Assembly: GCA_009886755.1 (NCBI GenBank)
Contig: QXYU01000020.1
Coordinates: 1-64,000, forward strand
Direction: 5' to 3'
Origin: Flavobacteriaceae bacterium
Lineage (GTDB): Bacteria; Bacteroidota; Bacteroidia; Flavobacteriales; Flavobacteriaceae
Length of the DNA stretch: 64,000 nt
Within the stretch, counting starts at the first letter, position 1. Each line of letters begins with the position of its first letter. The notes below the pieces were generated by a model. The model had not been told where the DNA came from, did not search any database, and worked only from the letters and a program-made list of their open reading frames with translations. A program made the position numbers and the translations under genes. Of this stretch, positions 24,522 through 33,485 are shown one piece after another.

Positions 24522-26228
24522 ATGAGCTGGACTGGCTGGATCGTATTGTTTATCGCACTCAATGCAGTGCATTTTTTAAGTACTTGGAAACTTTACCAAG
24601 CGGCAGGGAAAAAGGCATGGGAAGCGGCCATTCCCTTATACAACGCCTTGGTTTTAATGGAAATCATTCACCGTCCTCGTTGGTGGGTAATCCTAATGTT
24701 TATCCCCATTATCAACCTGATGATGATTCCTGTTGTATGGGTGGAAACACTTCGTAGCTTTGGCTTTAACAGTAGTCGTGATACGGCACTCGTATTGCTT
24801 ACGGGAGGTCTTTACACAGCCACTAAAAACTACGGTGACACGCTTAATCATATCAAAGATCGTAGCCTAAAACCACGAACGGCTTTTGGAGAATGGATCA
24901 GCTCGGTGCTTTTTGCCGTGGTAGCCGCCACCTTGGTACACACATACTTCATGCAGCCTTACATTATTCCAACGGGTTCTCTAGAGAAAACACTTTTGAT
25001 TGGTGATTTTCTATTTGTAAGCAAATTTCATTTTGGCTCTCGGGTGCCCACAACAGCGGTTTCTTTTCCCATGGTTCACGACACCATTCCCGTACTCAAA
25101 ATACGTTCTTACCTCAAAAAGCCACAACTGCCCTTCATGCGTTTGCCAGGACTTCAAAAAGTAGAACGCAATGAGATTGTTGTCTTTAGTTGGCCGGCAG
25201 ATACGGTTCGTCAGTTTTTTGTCAAAGAAGCAGGCGTTCGCAAACCCATCGATAAAAAATCAAATTATGTAAAACGCTGTGTTGCCATTCCAGGGGATAC
25301 CCTCGAGATTATCAATGGCCTGGTGCATATCGACGGAGAACGAACCCAACTCCCCGAACGCGCCCGCGTGCAATATGTACACTCCCTTTTACACGAAAAA
25401 GGAATCTCTGCTAAAAAACTCCTTGCCGCTGGACACACGGATTTTACGCGTACTTTTAAAGTCAAGGGAATTACTCAACAGGCCTTTAATGCACTGCGCC
25501 CTTACCTTCTATCCACCCGCGGGAATAGCGTTGAAGACTTTAGGCTCGTCACCAACAGCAGAGGATTGCCTCTCGATATCGTCCAAGAACAACGATTGCA
25601 AGTCACAGAGGTTCTGGAGCGTGAACGCCAACTCACCCTTACACTCAAAGAAGCGGAAGCCTTGGCTGCTGAATCTTGGATCGATTCCATTGTACGAAAG
25701 AATCAAATGGAAAAAATCCCCAACACTAACTTTTTCCCAAATGCACTCCCCTACGATTGGAACGAGGATAATTTTGGGCCTTTGGTGCTTCCTAAAGAAG
25801 GGATGCGAGTACCACTCACTAAAGAAAATTATCCCCTCTATAAAAAGCTGATTCGGGAATACGAGAAAAACGACTTTGTCAAAAAAGGAGATCGTTTTTA
25901 CCTCAATGGAAAAGAAGTGACTGACTATACCTTTCAACAAGATTACTATTGGATGATGGGAGATAACCGCCACAGATCGGAAGACAGTCGCTATTGGGGC
26001 TTTGTGCCAGAAGATCATATTGTGGGTAAACCTGTATTTATATGGTTTAGTATCGAGGGAATCAACGATGGAATTAAAAATTGGCGAATTCGCTGGAATC
26101 GGGTCTTTACCACTGTTGGATTGGATGGAAAATCACGTTCTTATTTTCCTTATTTTTTAGTGTTTGTAGCGCTCTATCAAGCTTTTAGCTGGTACCGAAG
26201 AAGAAAAGCCAAAAAAGAAGCGGCATGA
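24522..26228 (+). CDS. lepB: Signal peptidase I (long Bacteroidota type)
   Basis: 568 residues, far longer than E. coli LepB. Several N-terminal membrane helices (about 3-20, 45-75, 120-145) precede the catalytic Ser in IIPTGSLEKTLLIGD (about 147-161) and the catalytic Lys in NYVKRCVAIPGD (about 247-258). The last box GDNRHRSEDSRYWGFVPEDHIVG (about 485-507) is intact. A large inserted region (about 275-440) is typical for this phylum. Ser is followed by Leu instead of the usual Met, as I recall in other flavobacterial enzymes. It cleaves Sec signal peptides. Confidence 0.95.
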   Translation: MSWTGWIVLFIALNAVHFLSTWKLYQAAGKKAWEAAIPLYNALVLMEIIHRPRWWVILMFIPIINLMMIPVVWVETLRSFGFNSSRDTALVLLTGGLYTATKNYGDTLNHIKDRSLKPRTAFGEWISSVLFAVVAATLVHTYFMQPYIIPTGSLEKTLLIGDFLFVSKFHFGSRVPTTAVSFPMVHDTIPVLKIRSYLKKPQLPFMRLPGLQKVERNEIVVFSWPADTVRQFFVKEAGVRKPIDKKSNYVKRCVAIPGDTLEIINGLVHIDGERTQLPERARVQYVHSLLHEKGISAKKLLAAGHTDFTRTFKVKGITQQAFNALRPYLLSTRGNSVEDFRLVTNSRGLPLDIVQEQRLQVTEVLERERQLTLTLKEAEALAAESWIDSIVRKNQMEKIPNTNFFPNALPYDWNEDNFGPLVLPKEGMRVPLTKENYPLYKKLIREYEKNDFVKKGDRFYLNGKEVTDYTFQQDYYWMMGDNRHRSEDSRYWGFVPEDHIVGKPVFIWFSIEGINDGIKNWRIRWNRVFTTVGLDGKSRSYFPYFLVFVALYQAFSWYRRRKAKKEAA

Positions 26229-26830
26229 TCCCGGTAGTTGTCCCTGCCTATGCTCCTCCGGTTTCGTATTTCACGTGGCTATTACAGCAAGGCACCATCT
26301 ATTGGGTTACGGACAGCCATTATCATAAACAGACCTATCGTAACAGGACCTATATTTACGGAGCCAACGGACGGTTGACACTTACCATCCCCATCGTTCA
26401 TAAACGAGAGCAAAGCCATCAGAAAGAAAGCGAAGTGCAAACAGACGTCCATTCCCACTGGCAACAACTGCATTGGAGATCCCTACAAGCGGCCTATCGT
26501 TCGTCTCCTTTTTTTGAATTTTACGAAGATGCCTTTGCCCCCCTCTATCAGGAAACTGCTCACACCCTATATCAGTTTAACCGTCGTTTTCTAGACGTGC
26601 TCTTTGACGCCTTGGATCTAGACATTCCTCAAGAAGAAGTTGCTTTGGATTTTACCAAGCACCAACTACAAGAATCGCTTTTGAATGCAAAGCAGACTCA
26701 TCCCGTCTTTCCACATTATACGCAAGTATTTGAATCCAAATATGGTTTTCTCAGCAACCTAAGCAGTTTGGATCTGCTCTTCAACAAAGGGCCTGAAGCA
26801 AGAGCGTATTTAGACCATTGTCAAGGCTAG
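26225..26830 (+). CDS. WbqC-family protein
   Basis: 201 residues. The WbqC signature is present: FTWLLQQGTIYWVTDSHYHKQTYRNRTYI (about 17-45), then TIPIVHK and HWQQLHWRSLQAAYRSSPFFEFY. The family is placed among enzymes of amino-sugar or O-antigen modification, with uncertain reaction. It overlaps lepB by 4 bp (ATGA) and ends overlapping the convergent EEP gene by 4 bp, so this is the end of the plus-strand operon. Confidence 0.88.
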   Translation: MIPVVVPAYAPPVSYFTWLLQQGTIYWVTDSHYHKQTYRNRTYIYGANGRLTLTIPIVHKREQSHQKESEVQTDVHSHWQQLHWRSLQAAYRSSPFFEFYEDAFAPLYQETAHTLYQFNRRFLDVLFDALDLDIPQEEVALDFTKHQLQESLLNAKQTHPVFPHYTQVFESKYGFLSNLSSLDLLFNKGPEARAYLDHCQG

Positions 26831-27834
26831 TCCCAATTCAATTTTGCAGAGATTGGCTTATGGTCGGAAAAGTCCACCTCGTGGGTGGTATATTCCAAGA
26901 CCTTTAAGCGGCTGGGACTAAATATAAAATCAATTCGATAGGGAATACCCCCAAGACTGTAGGTAGCGCCAAAGCCCTGTCCAGCCGCTTCGAAAGCATC
27001 CTCATGGCGGCCTCGTAAGTTTTTATAGGCTTTGGAAAAGGCAGTGTTGTTCATGTCCGCACAGATCACACTAGGATATTCGTTAAAGTTTTCCAACTGC
27101 TTCCACTGTAGAATCTGATCCAATTGTTTTTCATACACCCCATCCAAGCGACGCAAAAAACGGGCGGAAGAGTTTTGATCCACCAAAGAATCGGTACGTT
27201 GCAATTGAAATGATTCCAAATGAAGATTGTACACCCGCAGCGTGTCCTGTCGGTATCCAATATCAGCATAGACCCCACCGTTGGCACTGTTTTCAAAATC
27301 AAATTGCCCAGTACGAAGCAGGGGGAACTTAGAAAAAATCCCGACCCCATTATTCCCCAGTGCTTCCGCTGTTTTCAAATAGCGATACGGATACTTCTCC
27401 AAGGCTGGAGCGGTGCTGCTACTATACTCTTGCAAACAAATAATATCTGGGTCTTCAGCGTAGATAAACTGCTCAATTCGCAAAGGTACCTGATCTTCTT
27501 TAAGCCAGTTGTATTGATTGAACAAACGCACATTATAAGACATTACTTTAAAGCCATCTGCTACCACGATAGCATTATTAGGAAATTTATACAAGCGATT
27601 CCATTCTTGAAAATTCAATAAAAAGAAAATCATAAAAAGAAGAAAAGGCCATCGCATTCGTAAAATCCAATAGAAAAAAAAGCCGAGATTGATAAACGAC
27701 AAAACAGGCACTAAAACCCCAGGCAATAGTCCTTTAATTGGGAAATACCCTCCCATGATAAGGAATAAAGCAAAAAGTAGAAAGGCATTTAGTAGAACCA
27801 GAAAACGGGATACCAGGGTGGGTTTTTTCGTCAT
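26827..27834 (-). CDS. Membrane-anchored endonuclease/exonuclease/phosphatase (EEP) protein
   Basis: 335 residues. Two or three N-terminal membrane helices (about 10-85) followed by an EEP catalytic domain: MSYNVRLFN (about 99), ICLQEYS (Glu for metal binding, about 135), NLHLESF (about 200), CADMNNTAFS (about 262) and the final DHKPISAKL (Asp-His pair, about 324). All metal-coordinating residues are present, so it is probably an active Mg-dependent phosphodiesterase facing the periplasm; nucleic acid or phospholipid substrate cannot be told. Last gene of the minus-strand mutL operon. Confidence 0.9.
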   Translation of the reverse strand: MTKKPTLVSRFLVLLNAFLLFALFLIMGGYFPIKGLLPGVLVPVLSFINLGFFFYWILRMRWPFLLFMIFFLLNFQEWNRLYKFPNNAIVVADGFKVMSYNVRLFNQYNWLKEDQVPLRIEQFIYAEDPDIICLQEYSSSTAPALEKYPYRYLKTAEALGNNGVGIFSKFPLLRTGQFDFENSANGGVYADIGYRQDTLRVYNLHLESFQLQRTDSLVDQNSSARFLRRLDGVYEKQLDQILQWKQLENFNEYPSVICADMNNTAFSKAYKNLRGRHEDAFEAAGQGFGATYSLGGIPYRIDFIFSPSRLKVLEYTTHEVDFSDHKPISAKLNWD

Positions 27835-27843
27835 ATGTTGTGC

Positions 27844-28701
27844 TTATTCCTTTCCTGCTTGGAATAGGATGTCTTTTTCTTCCTTGGTTAGGCTGTCATA
27901 ACCTGAAGTACTTATTTTATCGAGGATTGTGTCAATTTTTTGTTGATTGACCGAGGCTGTCTTACGCGTTTTTGGTGTTGGATTTTTATATACTTTTTTG
28001 AGATTGGGTCTGGATTGAAACATCTTGCCAAACCGTTCCCAAAAAGCCCCCCAACTAGAACCAATATCGCGTCCTTTTTGGAGTTGACTCGCATATAAAA
28101 ATCCGAGATAGGCACCTCCTAAATGCGCCAAGTGTCCTCCAGCATTCCCATTGGGAATCTGAATCACATCTAAAAAGACAAAAGACATCGCGAGGTATTT
28201 CAGCTTGACATTAAAAAAGAAAAACCGCACTTCTTGGTTGGGCGTATAGGTACTGATGAACACGAAAGTAGCCATCACCCCTGCGCTGGCTCCTACCATA
28301 TAAGGGCGCATTCCTTGAAATACCGGAAACAAAGCATAGCTCACAACAAAAAGCACCCCCCCCAAGACCACTCCCATAAAGTAAACATTGGTAAACGTTC
28401 GCGCTGGAAAGAGGTTTAAAAAGAGTTGTCCGGTATAGTACAGTAGGATCATATTCCAAAACAAATGGAAAAAGCCACTATGCAAAAAACTGTAACTGAT
28501 CAATGTCCACGGACGGAACAAAAGCAGTTCTGCATCGGCAGACAGTTGAAACCAACTCAGCAGTCCCGAAATGGGTAGTTCAAACAAATAGAAGATCGTT
28601 TGCAATACAAAGGGCAGCACAAAAAACACCCCATTGAGTGCCATCAGTTTTTCTGCGATGGAAAGACTTTTTAAGCGGTATGTCAACTGGTTCCAATTCA
28701 T
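27844..28701 (-). CDS. Rhomboid-family intramembrane serine protease (copy 2)
   Basis: 285 residues with six membrane helices. Catalytic Ser lies in GASAGVMA (about 139-146) and the His in HLAHLGGAYLG (about 188-198); an Asn/His upstream in FWNMILLYYTGQ matches the oxyanion position. An extra soluble tail of about 75 residues follows the last helix. It cleaves single-pass membrane proteins. Immediately downstream of a second rhomboid gene (1 bp apart). Confidence 0.9.
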   Translation of the reverse strand: MNWNQLTYRLKSLSIAEKLMALNGVFFVLPFVLQTIFYLFELPISGLLSWFQLSADAELLLFRPWTLISYSFLHSGFFHLFWNMILLYYTGQLFLNLFPARTFTNVYFMGVVLGGVLFVVSYALFPVFQGMRPYMVGASAGVMATFVFISTYTPNQEVRFFFFNVKLKYLAMSFVFLDVIQIPNGNAGGHLAHLGGAYLGFLYASQLQKGRDIGSSWGAFWERFGKMFQSRPNLKKVYKNPTPKTRKTASVNQQKIDTILDKISTSGYDSLTKEEKDILFQAGKE

Positions 28702-28702
28702 G

Positions 28703-29440
28703 TCAATTCCATCGATTGCTGTTAAATTGATTTCGTTTCCAATACCACATCATCAGCAATCCGGTAAGGGCTCCGCCCACATGGGCAAAGTGTGCAATGG
28801 GTCCCATAGAATAGGACGAAAACCCAAAAAACAAATCAACAACGATTAAAATAGGCACCATGAATTTAGCACGAATCGGGATGGGCGGAAAGAGCAACAT
28901 CAGTTGTGCATTGGGAAACAATATAGCAAAGCCCACCAAAACACCGTACAAGGCTCCAGAAGCGCCCACTAAAACCGCAGAATAAGCCTGATAGGCTCCG
29001 CGTAAGTTTCCGATATCAGCTTGCTCCATCATCGTTGGAGACAGCGCACTGGTTTGTAAAAACTCTTGAATCGCACTGGAACTCATGCCCAAGCCTTCCA
29101 ATTCCATCACCCCCTGTTGCACTTGGAAATAATAGATCCCCATTTGAAGCAAGGCAGCTCCAAAGCCAGTAGAGAGATAGAAAAAAATAAACTTATTACG
29201 CCCCCATAATTGTTCCAAGGGCGTTCCAAACATATACAACCCAAACATATTAAAGAATATATGACCAAAATCCCCATGCATAAACATATGGGTGAGCAAC
29301 TGCCACGGCTGAAACTTTGGGCTGGCAAAATAATGAAGTGAAAACCAATCATAGACCACCGGTCCTAGAGCCATTGTGGCAAAAAAGAACAAGCCGTTGA
29401 TGATAAGTAAATGTTTGACCGTTTCGGATAGCTGTCGCAT
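28703..29440 (-). CDS. Rhomboid-family intramembrane serine protease (copy 1)
   Basis: 245 residues. HMFMHGDFGHIFFNMFGLYMFG (about 50-72) is the classic rhomboid loop, Ser is in GASGALYGVL (about 157-166) and His in HFAHVGGALTG (about 218-228). It lacks the extra tail of its neighbour. Start overlaps the mutL stop by 1 bp. Tandem rhomboids next to mutL are seen in other flavobacteria as I recall. Confidence 0.93.
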   Translation of the reverse strand: MRQLSETVKHLLIINGLFFFATMALGPVVYDWFSLHYFASPKFQPWQLLTHMFMHGDFGHIFFNMFGLYMFGTPLEQLWGRNKFIFFYLSTGFGAALLQMGIYYFQVQQGVMELEGLGMSSSAIQEFLQTSALSPTMMEQADIGNLRGAYQAYSAVLVGASGALYGVLVGFAILFPNAQLMLLFPPIPIRAKFMVPILIVVDLFFGFSSYSMGPIAHFAHVGGALTGLLMMWYWKRNQFNSNRWN

Positions 29441-31209
29441 TAGTTCAATTTTTTCTCCAATTCATCCTTTTCCAAAGTAACAAATATCTGTCGGTTAAAA
29501 GGGGATACTTGGGTTTCTTTACAGGCAAATAAATCGTTAATCAAACGATCTTGCTCTTGATGTTCTAGGATTTTCCCGCTTTTGATACTAAGGGTTTTGG
29601 CCATTATTTTAGCCATTAGATCGGAAGGGCTATAGCTTTCGATCGCCTGTTCTTCCATCGACAAAAGCGCTTCCAACACCTCATCGATTTGAGATTCGGA
29701 GCAAATTGCCGGAATGCCTTTGATGGTCAACTGGCTATCTTCCCATTCGATTTCAAAACCCAAAGCCGCAATCGTATCTTGATGCGACTCCAAAAGAACA
29801 CGCTCGTGGGGAGCCAATTCTTTGTGAAGGGGAAACAACAACTGTTGGCGGGGGCTGGGTTGTCCGGTCAGATGGTTTAGGAATTGTTCGTATAAAACAC
29901 GTTGGTGTGCCCGCTGCTGATCAATCACCAAAAGACCAGAACGCAGCGAACTGACAATGTATTTTTGAAAAAGCTGAAATACTTTGCTGCTTTCCTGCGG
30001 CACATCCATTCCCAAAGAAGGGGAAGCCACCGACTCTGATTGCAAGCCTGCATAGAGGCTGTCCCACTGTCCGGTTTGTTTGGTTGGGCGTTCTTTTTTA
30101 TCCTGAAAAGGATTGAACGATGCATCCACCTCAATGGAAGGCATTTTAGGCGAAGACTGCGTGGTTGAATAGGAAGGATCCATAGTGGGATCACGGTCAA
30201 AATCCAATGCTGGCGTTACTTGGAACATTCCCAAACTATGTTTCACCGCCGATTTGAGAATCGCATACAAACTTTGCTCATCTTCAAATTTGATTTCTGT
30301 TTTAGTGGGGTGGATGTTGATATCAATATGCTCCGGACTGACCTGTAAAAAAATAAAATAGCCAGGCTGATAACCGTCTTTCAACAAACCTTCAAAAGCC
30401 GCACAAAGCGCATGATGCAGAAAAGGGCTTTTGATAAAGCGTTGGTTCACAAAAAAGAACTGTTGCCCGCGAGATTTTTTGGCAAAATTGGGTTTTACCA
30501 AATATCCTTTGATTTGCACCAAAGGGGTTTCCTCTTCGATCGCCACAATTTTTTCTTCAAACTTCCCTCCCATCACTTGGGACAAACGTCTTTTTAAGTT
30601 CGCCTTGGGTAAGTCAAACAGTTCACTGCCATTGTGGAGCAGTGAAAATGCCAAATCGGGATGCGCCAATGCCACCCGTTGAAATTCATCAATAATATGC
30701 CGCAACTCTACGGCATCGGTTTTGAGGAAATTACGTCGTGCGGGAATATTGAAAAATAAATTTTTAATCGCAATGGAAGTGCCTTTGGGAGCTACGGACA
30801 CTTCTTGACTGACAACCGTGGTGCCTTCAATCTGAATGCTCGAAGCCACTTCAGCATCTTTCGGCCGGCTGTGGGCTTCCACATGGGCTACGGCCGCAAT
30901 GGAGGCCAAGGCCTCCCCGCGAAACCCTTTGGTGTCTAGTTGAAATAAATCTTCCGCCAGTCGAATTTTGGAAGTGGCGTGCCGTTCAAAAGCCATTCGA
31001 AGATCGGTAGGACTCATCCCCTTGCCGTTGTCAATCACCTGAATCAGTGTTTTCCCCGCATCTTTGACGATCAGTTGAATCTCTGTTGCTCCAGCATCCA
31101 CCGCATTTTCAATCAATTCTTTTACGGCCGAGGACGGTCGTTGAATCACTTCTCCCGCAGCAATCTGATTGGCTACATGGTCGGGTAACAACGCAATAAT
31201 ATCTGCCAT
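29440..31209 (-). CDS. mutL: DNA mismatch-repair protein MutL
   Basis: 589 residues. GHKL ATPase domain intact: ELIENAVDAG (about 31-40), DNGKGM (about 60), GFRGEALASI (about 93-102) and FFNIPARR (about 150). The C-terminal domain has DQQRAHQRVLYE (29922-29887) where endonuclease-type MutL has DQHA-x2-E-x4-E: the His, Ala and first Glu are replaced. Relatives in this phylum, as I recall, already carry DQQRAHER, so the Glu-to-Gln step is the noteworthy one. It bridges MutS recognition to strand removal. The start overlaps the upstream gene by TGATG. Confidence 0.95.
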   Translation of the reverse strand: MADIIALLPDHVANQIAAGEVIQRPSSAVKELIENAVDAGATEIQLIVKDAGKTLIQVIDNGKGMSPTDLRMAFERHATSKIRLAEDLFQLDTKGFRGEALASIAAVAHVEAHSRPKDAEVASSIQIEGTTVVSQEVSVAPKGTSIAIKNLFFNIPARRNFLKTDAVELRHIIDEFQRVALAHPDLAFSLLHNGSELFDLPKANLKRRLSQVMGGKFEEKIVAIEEETPLVQIKGYLVKPNFAKKSRGQQFFFVNQRFIKSPFLHHALCAAFEGLLKDGYQPGYFIFLQVSPEHIDINIHPTKTEIKFEDEQSLYAILKSAVKHSLGMFQVTPALDFDRDPTMDPSYSTTQSSPKMPSIEVDASFNPFQDKKERPTKQTGQWDSLYAGLQSESVASPSLGMDVPQESSKVFQLFQKYIVSSLRSGLLVIDQQRAHQRVLYEQFLNHLTGQPSPRQQLLFPLHKELAPHERVLLESHQDTIAALGFEIEWEDSQLTIKGIPAICSESQIDEVLEALLSMEEQAIESYSPSDLMAKIMAKTLSIKSGKILEHQEQDRLINDLFACKETQVSPFNRQIFVTLEKDELEKKLN

Positions 31210-31505
31210 CAGGGGAAACGTGTAAATAAGGACAAATCAAAATCAATGATGTACAACGCAATTAAGGTCAGCACACCGATGATTAAGAGTAATAAAGGGG
31301 AAACGGTACGATTGCCACGATGCCGCATTTTCTCACGGGCGTCTTGCCATTGTTGGCCAAAATCGTTGGCATTGTGCGTGTCGCGATAGCGGGCAAACTT
31401 CGAGTCGAAATCATAGGGATTGCCACCCTCCTTGCCTTTGTAGTAGCGCGGAGTGTAATTGTAGCGACGGTTTTTTCTAATTTTTAAAGGATTGCCTCGA
31501 AACAT
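31209..31505 (-). CDS. Small conserved membrane protein between ribH and mutL
   Basis: 98 residues: a basic, aromatic-rich cytoplasmic part (YTPRYYKGKEGG...) and one C-terminal membrane helix (about 70-92), i.e. a tail-anchored topology. No domain recognised. Genes of this shape occur at the same place in related genomes as I recall, and the TGATG overlap with mutL supports translation. Function unknown. Confidence 0.75.
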   Translation of the reverse strand: MFRGNPLKIRKNRRYNYTPRYYKGKEGGNPYDFDSKFARYRDTHNANDFGQQWQDAREKMRHRGNRTVSPLLLLIIGVLTLIALYIIDFDLSLFTRFP

Positions 31506-31578
31506 CCATCTGGGTTTGTATCAAAAATAAAAAAATAGCCGAAGAAAAGCAGAAAGTATGACCCTGTAAATTGAGAAC

Positions 31579-32058
31579 TTATAAACGATTGAGCGCAGCC
31601 ATTTTGAGGGCCGCTACGGCTGCCTCCACACCTTTGTTTCCGTGTTTCCCTCCCGATCGGGCTTGGGCTTGTTCCAAGGTGTTGTCTGTCAAGACACAAA
31701 AGATAACCGGAACCGCTGCGTTGAGATTCAGTTGAACAATCCCTTGGGTCACCCCTTGGCAAACAAAAACAAAATGCTTGGTTTCTCCCTGGATAACACT
31801 TCCAATGGCAATAACAGCATCGGCTTTTTGCTGGGCGGTTTTACAACCATAAACCAGTTCAAAACTACCGGGAACATTGATTCTGCTGATGTCTTCGGGG
31901 GCTACTTCGTGAGCGAGAAGCGTTTCCTCCGCGCCGCGACACAAGCCTTCGGTGATGGCAGCATTCCATTCGGACACGACCAGTGCAACCCTGAGGCCTT
32001 TACCAGAAGGAACTTCCGATGCGTTGTAATCCGACAGATTGTTTTGTGCCGTAGCCAT
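31579..32058 (-). CDS. ribH: 6,7-dimethyl-8-ribityllumazine synthase
   Basis: 159 residues, normal length. SEWNAAITEGL (about 29-39), NVPGSFELVYG (about 61-71), IGSVIQGETKHFVFV (about 85-99, with the catalytic His) and VPVIFCVLTDNTLEQAQARSGG (about 115-136) are all there. The usual GCVIxG reads GSVIQG. It condenses the pyrimidine and butanone-phosphate precursors in riboflavin synthesis. Encoded 11 bp after the TPR gene. Confidence 0.95.
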   Translation of the reverse strand: MATAQNNLSDYNASEVPSGKGLRVALVVSEWNAAITEGLCRGAEETLLAHEVAPEDISRINVPGSFELVYGCKTAQQKADAVIAIGSVIQGETKHFVFVCQGVTQGIVQLNLNAAVPVIFCVLTDNTLEQAQARSGGKHGNKGVEAAVAALKMAALNRL

Positions 32059-32069
32059 GGGAATCGAGT

Positions 32070-32828
32070 TTAGTTCTCGAGTTTGCCCAACTGTACGTCC
32101 ACCAAATCGGCTTCTTTGGAATCCGGGAATTCTTCTTTAATACGCTTGAGAAAACCAAGTGCCGCTTCGTTTTTTCCAATACTGGAAGCGATGGTTGCGG
32201 CTTTGAATAAATATTTTGGTGTACTGAATAAGTTTTCATTCACCCCAGCCGCTTGGACATAGTAGTCAAAGGCATCGTCCAACTGACCGATCTGTGCAAA
32301 AGCATCGCCAATGGCTCCTTTGGCCAAGGCAGACAACAATATATCATCGGCATCAAACTGATCCAAATAGGTAATGGCGTTTTTGTAGTCTTTTAGGTTC
32401 AAATAGGACATCCCAGCACTGTAGGTCGCCAATTTGGCTGCCGAGGTACCGCTGTAGTTTTCAATGATATCTAGGAAACCGTATTTTCCATCCCCACCGT
32501 TTAAGGCACGGAGGTATAAAGAATCGGAATTGGTATTGTTCACCGCCATATCAAAGTAATATTGCGCTTGATTCAATTCACTTATGGACTCTTGTTCCTT
32601 AGGCAACTGAACAAACTGCTGGTACCCCAGGTAACTAAGAACCACGAGAGCCACCCCACCAATCACGCCTAGAATGACGTTTTGGTATTTGGCCACAAAA
32701 GCCTCCGTACGAGACGCCCCTGTATCTAAGCGTTCAAAGACCTCTGCTGTGGTGCTGTCTTGTTCTATTTCGGGAGTATCGGGTTTGCTAATAGATTTTT
32801 TATACCCGCGTTTTTTGTATGTCGCCAT
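32070..32828 (-). CDS. TPR protein with one membrane helix (YfgM-like)
   Basis: 252 residues: a basic cytoplasmic N-terminus, one membrane helix (about 49-70), and a periplasmic part made of about four tetratricopeptide-like helical pairs (YFDMAVNNT..., AGMSYLNLKDYKNAITYLDQF, GDAFAQIGQLDDAFDYYVQAA). The topology resembles YfgM/DUF2133-type ancillary SecYEG partners. It is the first gene of the minus-strand operon to ribH and mutL. Confidence 0.82.
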   Translation of the reverse strand: MATYKKRGYKKSISKPDTPEIEQDSTTAEVFERLDTGASRTEAFVAKYQNVILGVIGGVALVVLSYLGYQQFVQLPKEQESISELNQAQYYFDMAVNNTNSDSLYLRALNGGDGKYGFLDIIENYSGTSAAKLATYSAGMSYLNLKDYKNAITYLDQFDADDILLSALAKGAIGDAFAQIGQLDDAFDYYVQAAGVNENLFSTPKYLFKAATIASSIGKNEAALGFLKRIKEEFPDSKEADLVDVQLGKLEN

Positions 32829-32846
32829 CTGTCAAATTTTGAAAAA

Positions 32847-32854
32847 CAAAAGTA
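32847..32854 (-). promoter_or_regulatory. -7 box of the TPR-ribH-mutL-rhomboid-EEP operon
   Basis: TACTTTTG on the minus strand matches TAnnTTTG, 18 nt before the TPR ATG. It would drive about 6 kb of closely packed genes. Confidence 0.5.
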
Positions 32855-33207
32855 CACTTTTTTGGATAATATGGAAAGCCCCTTATGCTATGCGGATTAA
32901 GGAAAAATGCCTTGCCAACTTTGGCTTAAATGCCCCTTGAAATCACTGCTGTTTTTTTTTACATAAAAACAATTGGGTATTATAAATCCTTACCCAAGTA
33001 CCTTAAAATCAAATAGCGCCGTGGTTTTCCGTATATCAAAACTACCGTTTTTACTTCGTTGATACGTTATTTTTACTACTTTTATCAGTGAACAGCCCCA
33101 TAGCTATTCTCCAAACCATGATTAACCTACGCCCAACATCCGATATAAACCGGCAATACCCTCTTGTCAAAACAAGCCATACTTATGATAAGGCGGTGAT
33201 TATAGAT

Positions 33208-33372
33208 CCTCTGTTCTCCTTTTCGCTGGCCACTCTCTTGCTCAAAAAAGGAACAGATTTAGGATCTATTCAAAAATTGGTAGGACCTAAGAGCTCAAAA
33301 ACTACGGAACGATACACTCAGGTTTCAATACAAGAAATTGGAAACATTAGCAACCCTTTAAATACTTTTTAT
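33208..33372 (+). pseudogene. Relic of a tyrosine recombinase (XerD-like integrase) C-terminus
   Basis: Residues KKGTDLGSIQKLVGPKSSKTTERYTQVSIQEIGNISNPL match, in order, the last catalytic segment of phage/transposon integrases (GTDLRxIQxLLGHKSSKTTExYTHV). The nucleophile Tyr is kept (codon 33313-33315) but the HxLRHS box reads LFSFSLA and the second His of LGH is Pro, so it cannot recombine DNA. No N-terminal half is recognisable upstream (32855-33207), which otherwise holds only A/T-rich intergenic sequence. A frame open from 33088 to 33510 spans it, but the flanking residues look random. Confidence 0.8.
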
Positions 33373-33452
33373 AATGTACAGAGTGGCACAATAGCTACTG
33401 CAGAAGGAACTATTGAACCACTCCAAAAGCGAAATAAGAAAAATAAACACCC

Positions 33453-33481
33453 TTTGATTCTACGGCAAAAATTTATCTTTG
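33453..33481 (+). promoter_or_regulatory. Promoter of recF, 4 nt before the ATG
   Basis: TTTG at 33453-33456, 17 nt, TATCTTTG at 33474-33481. Both elements match. The recF ATG is at 33486, so transcription should start at or next to the A of the start codon. Confidence 0.65.
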
Positions 33482-33485
33482 TTCG

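Noticed and set aside
26269-26277. TTTCACGTG, half of a parS site
   Set aside because: The right half of the palindrome is missing and it lies in the WbqC coding sequence.
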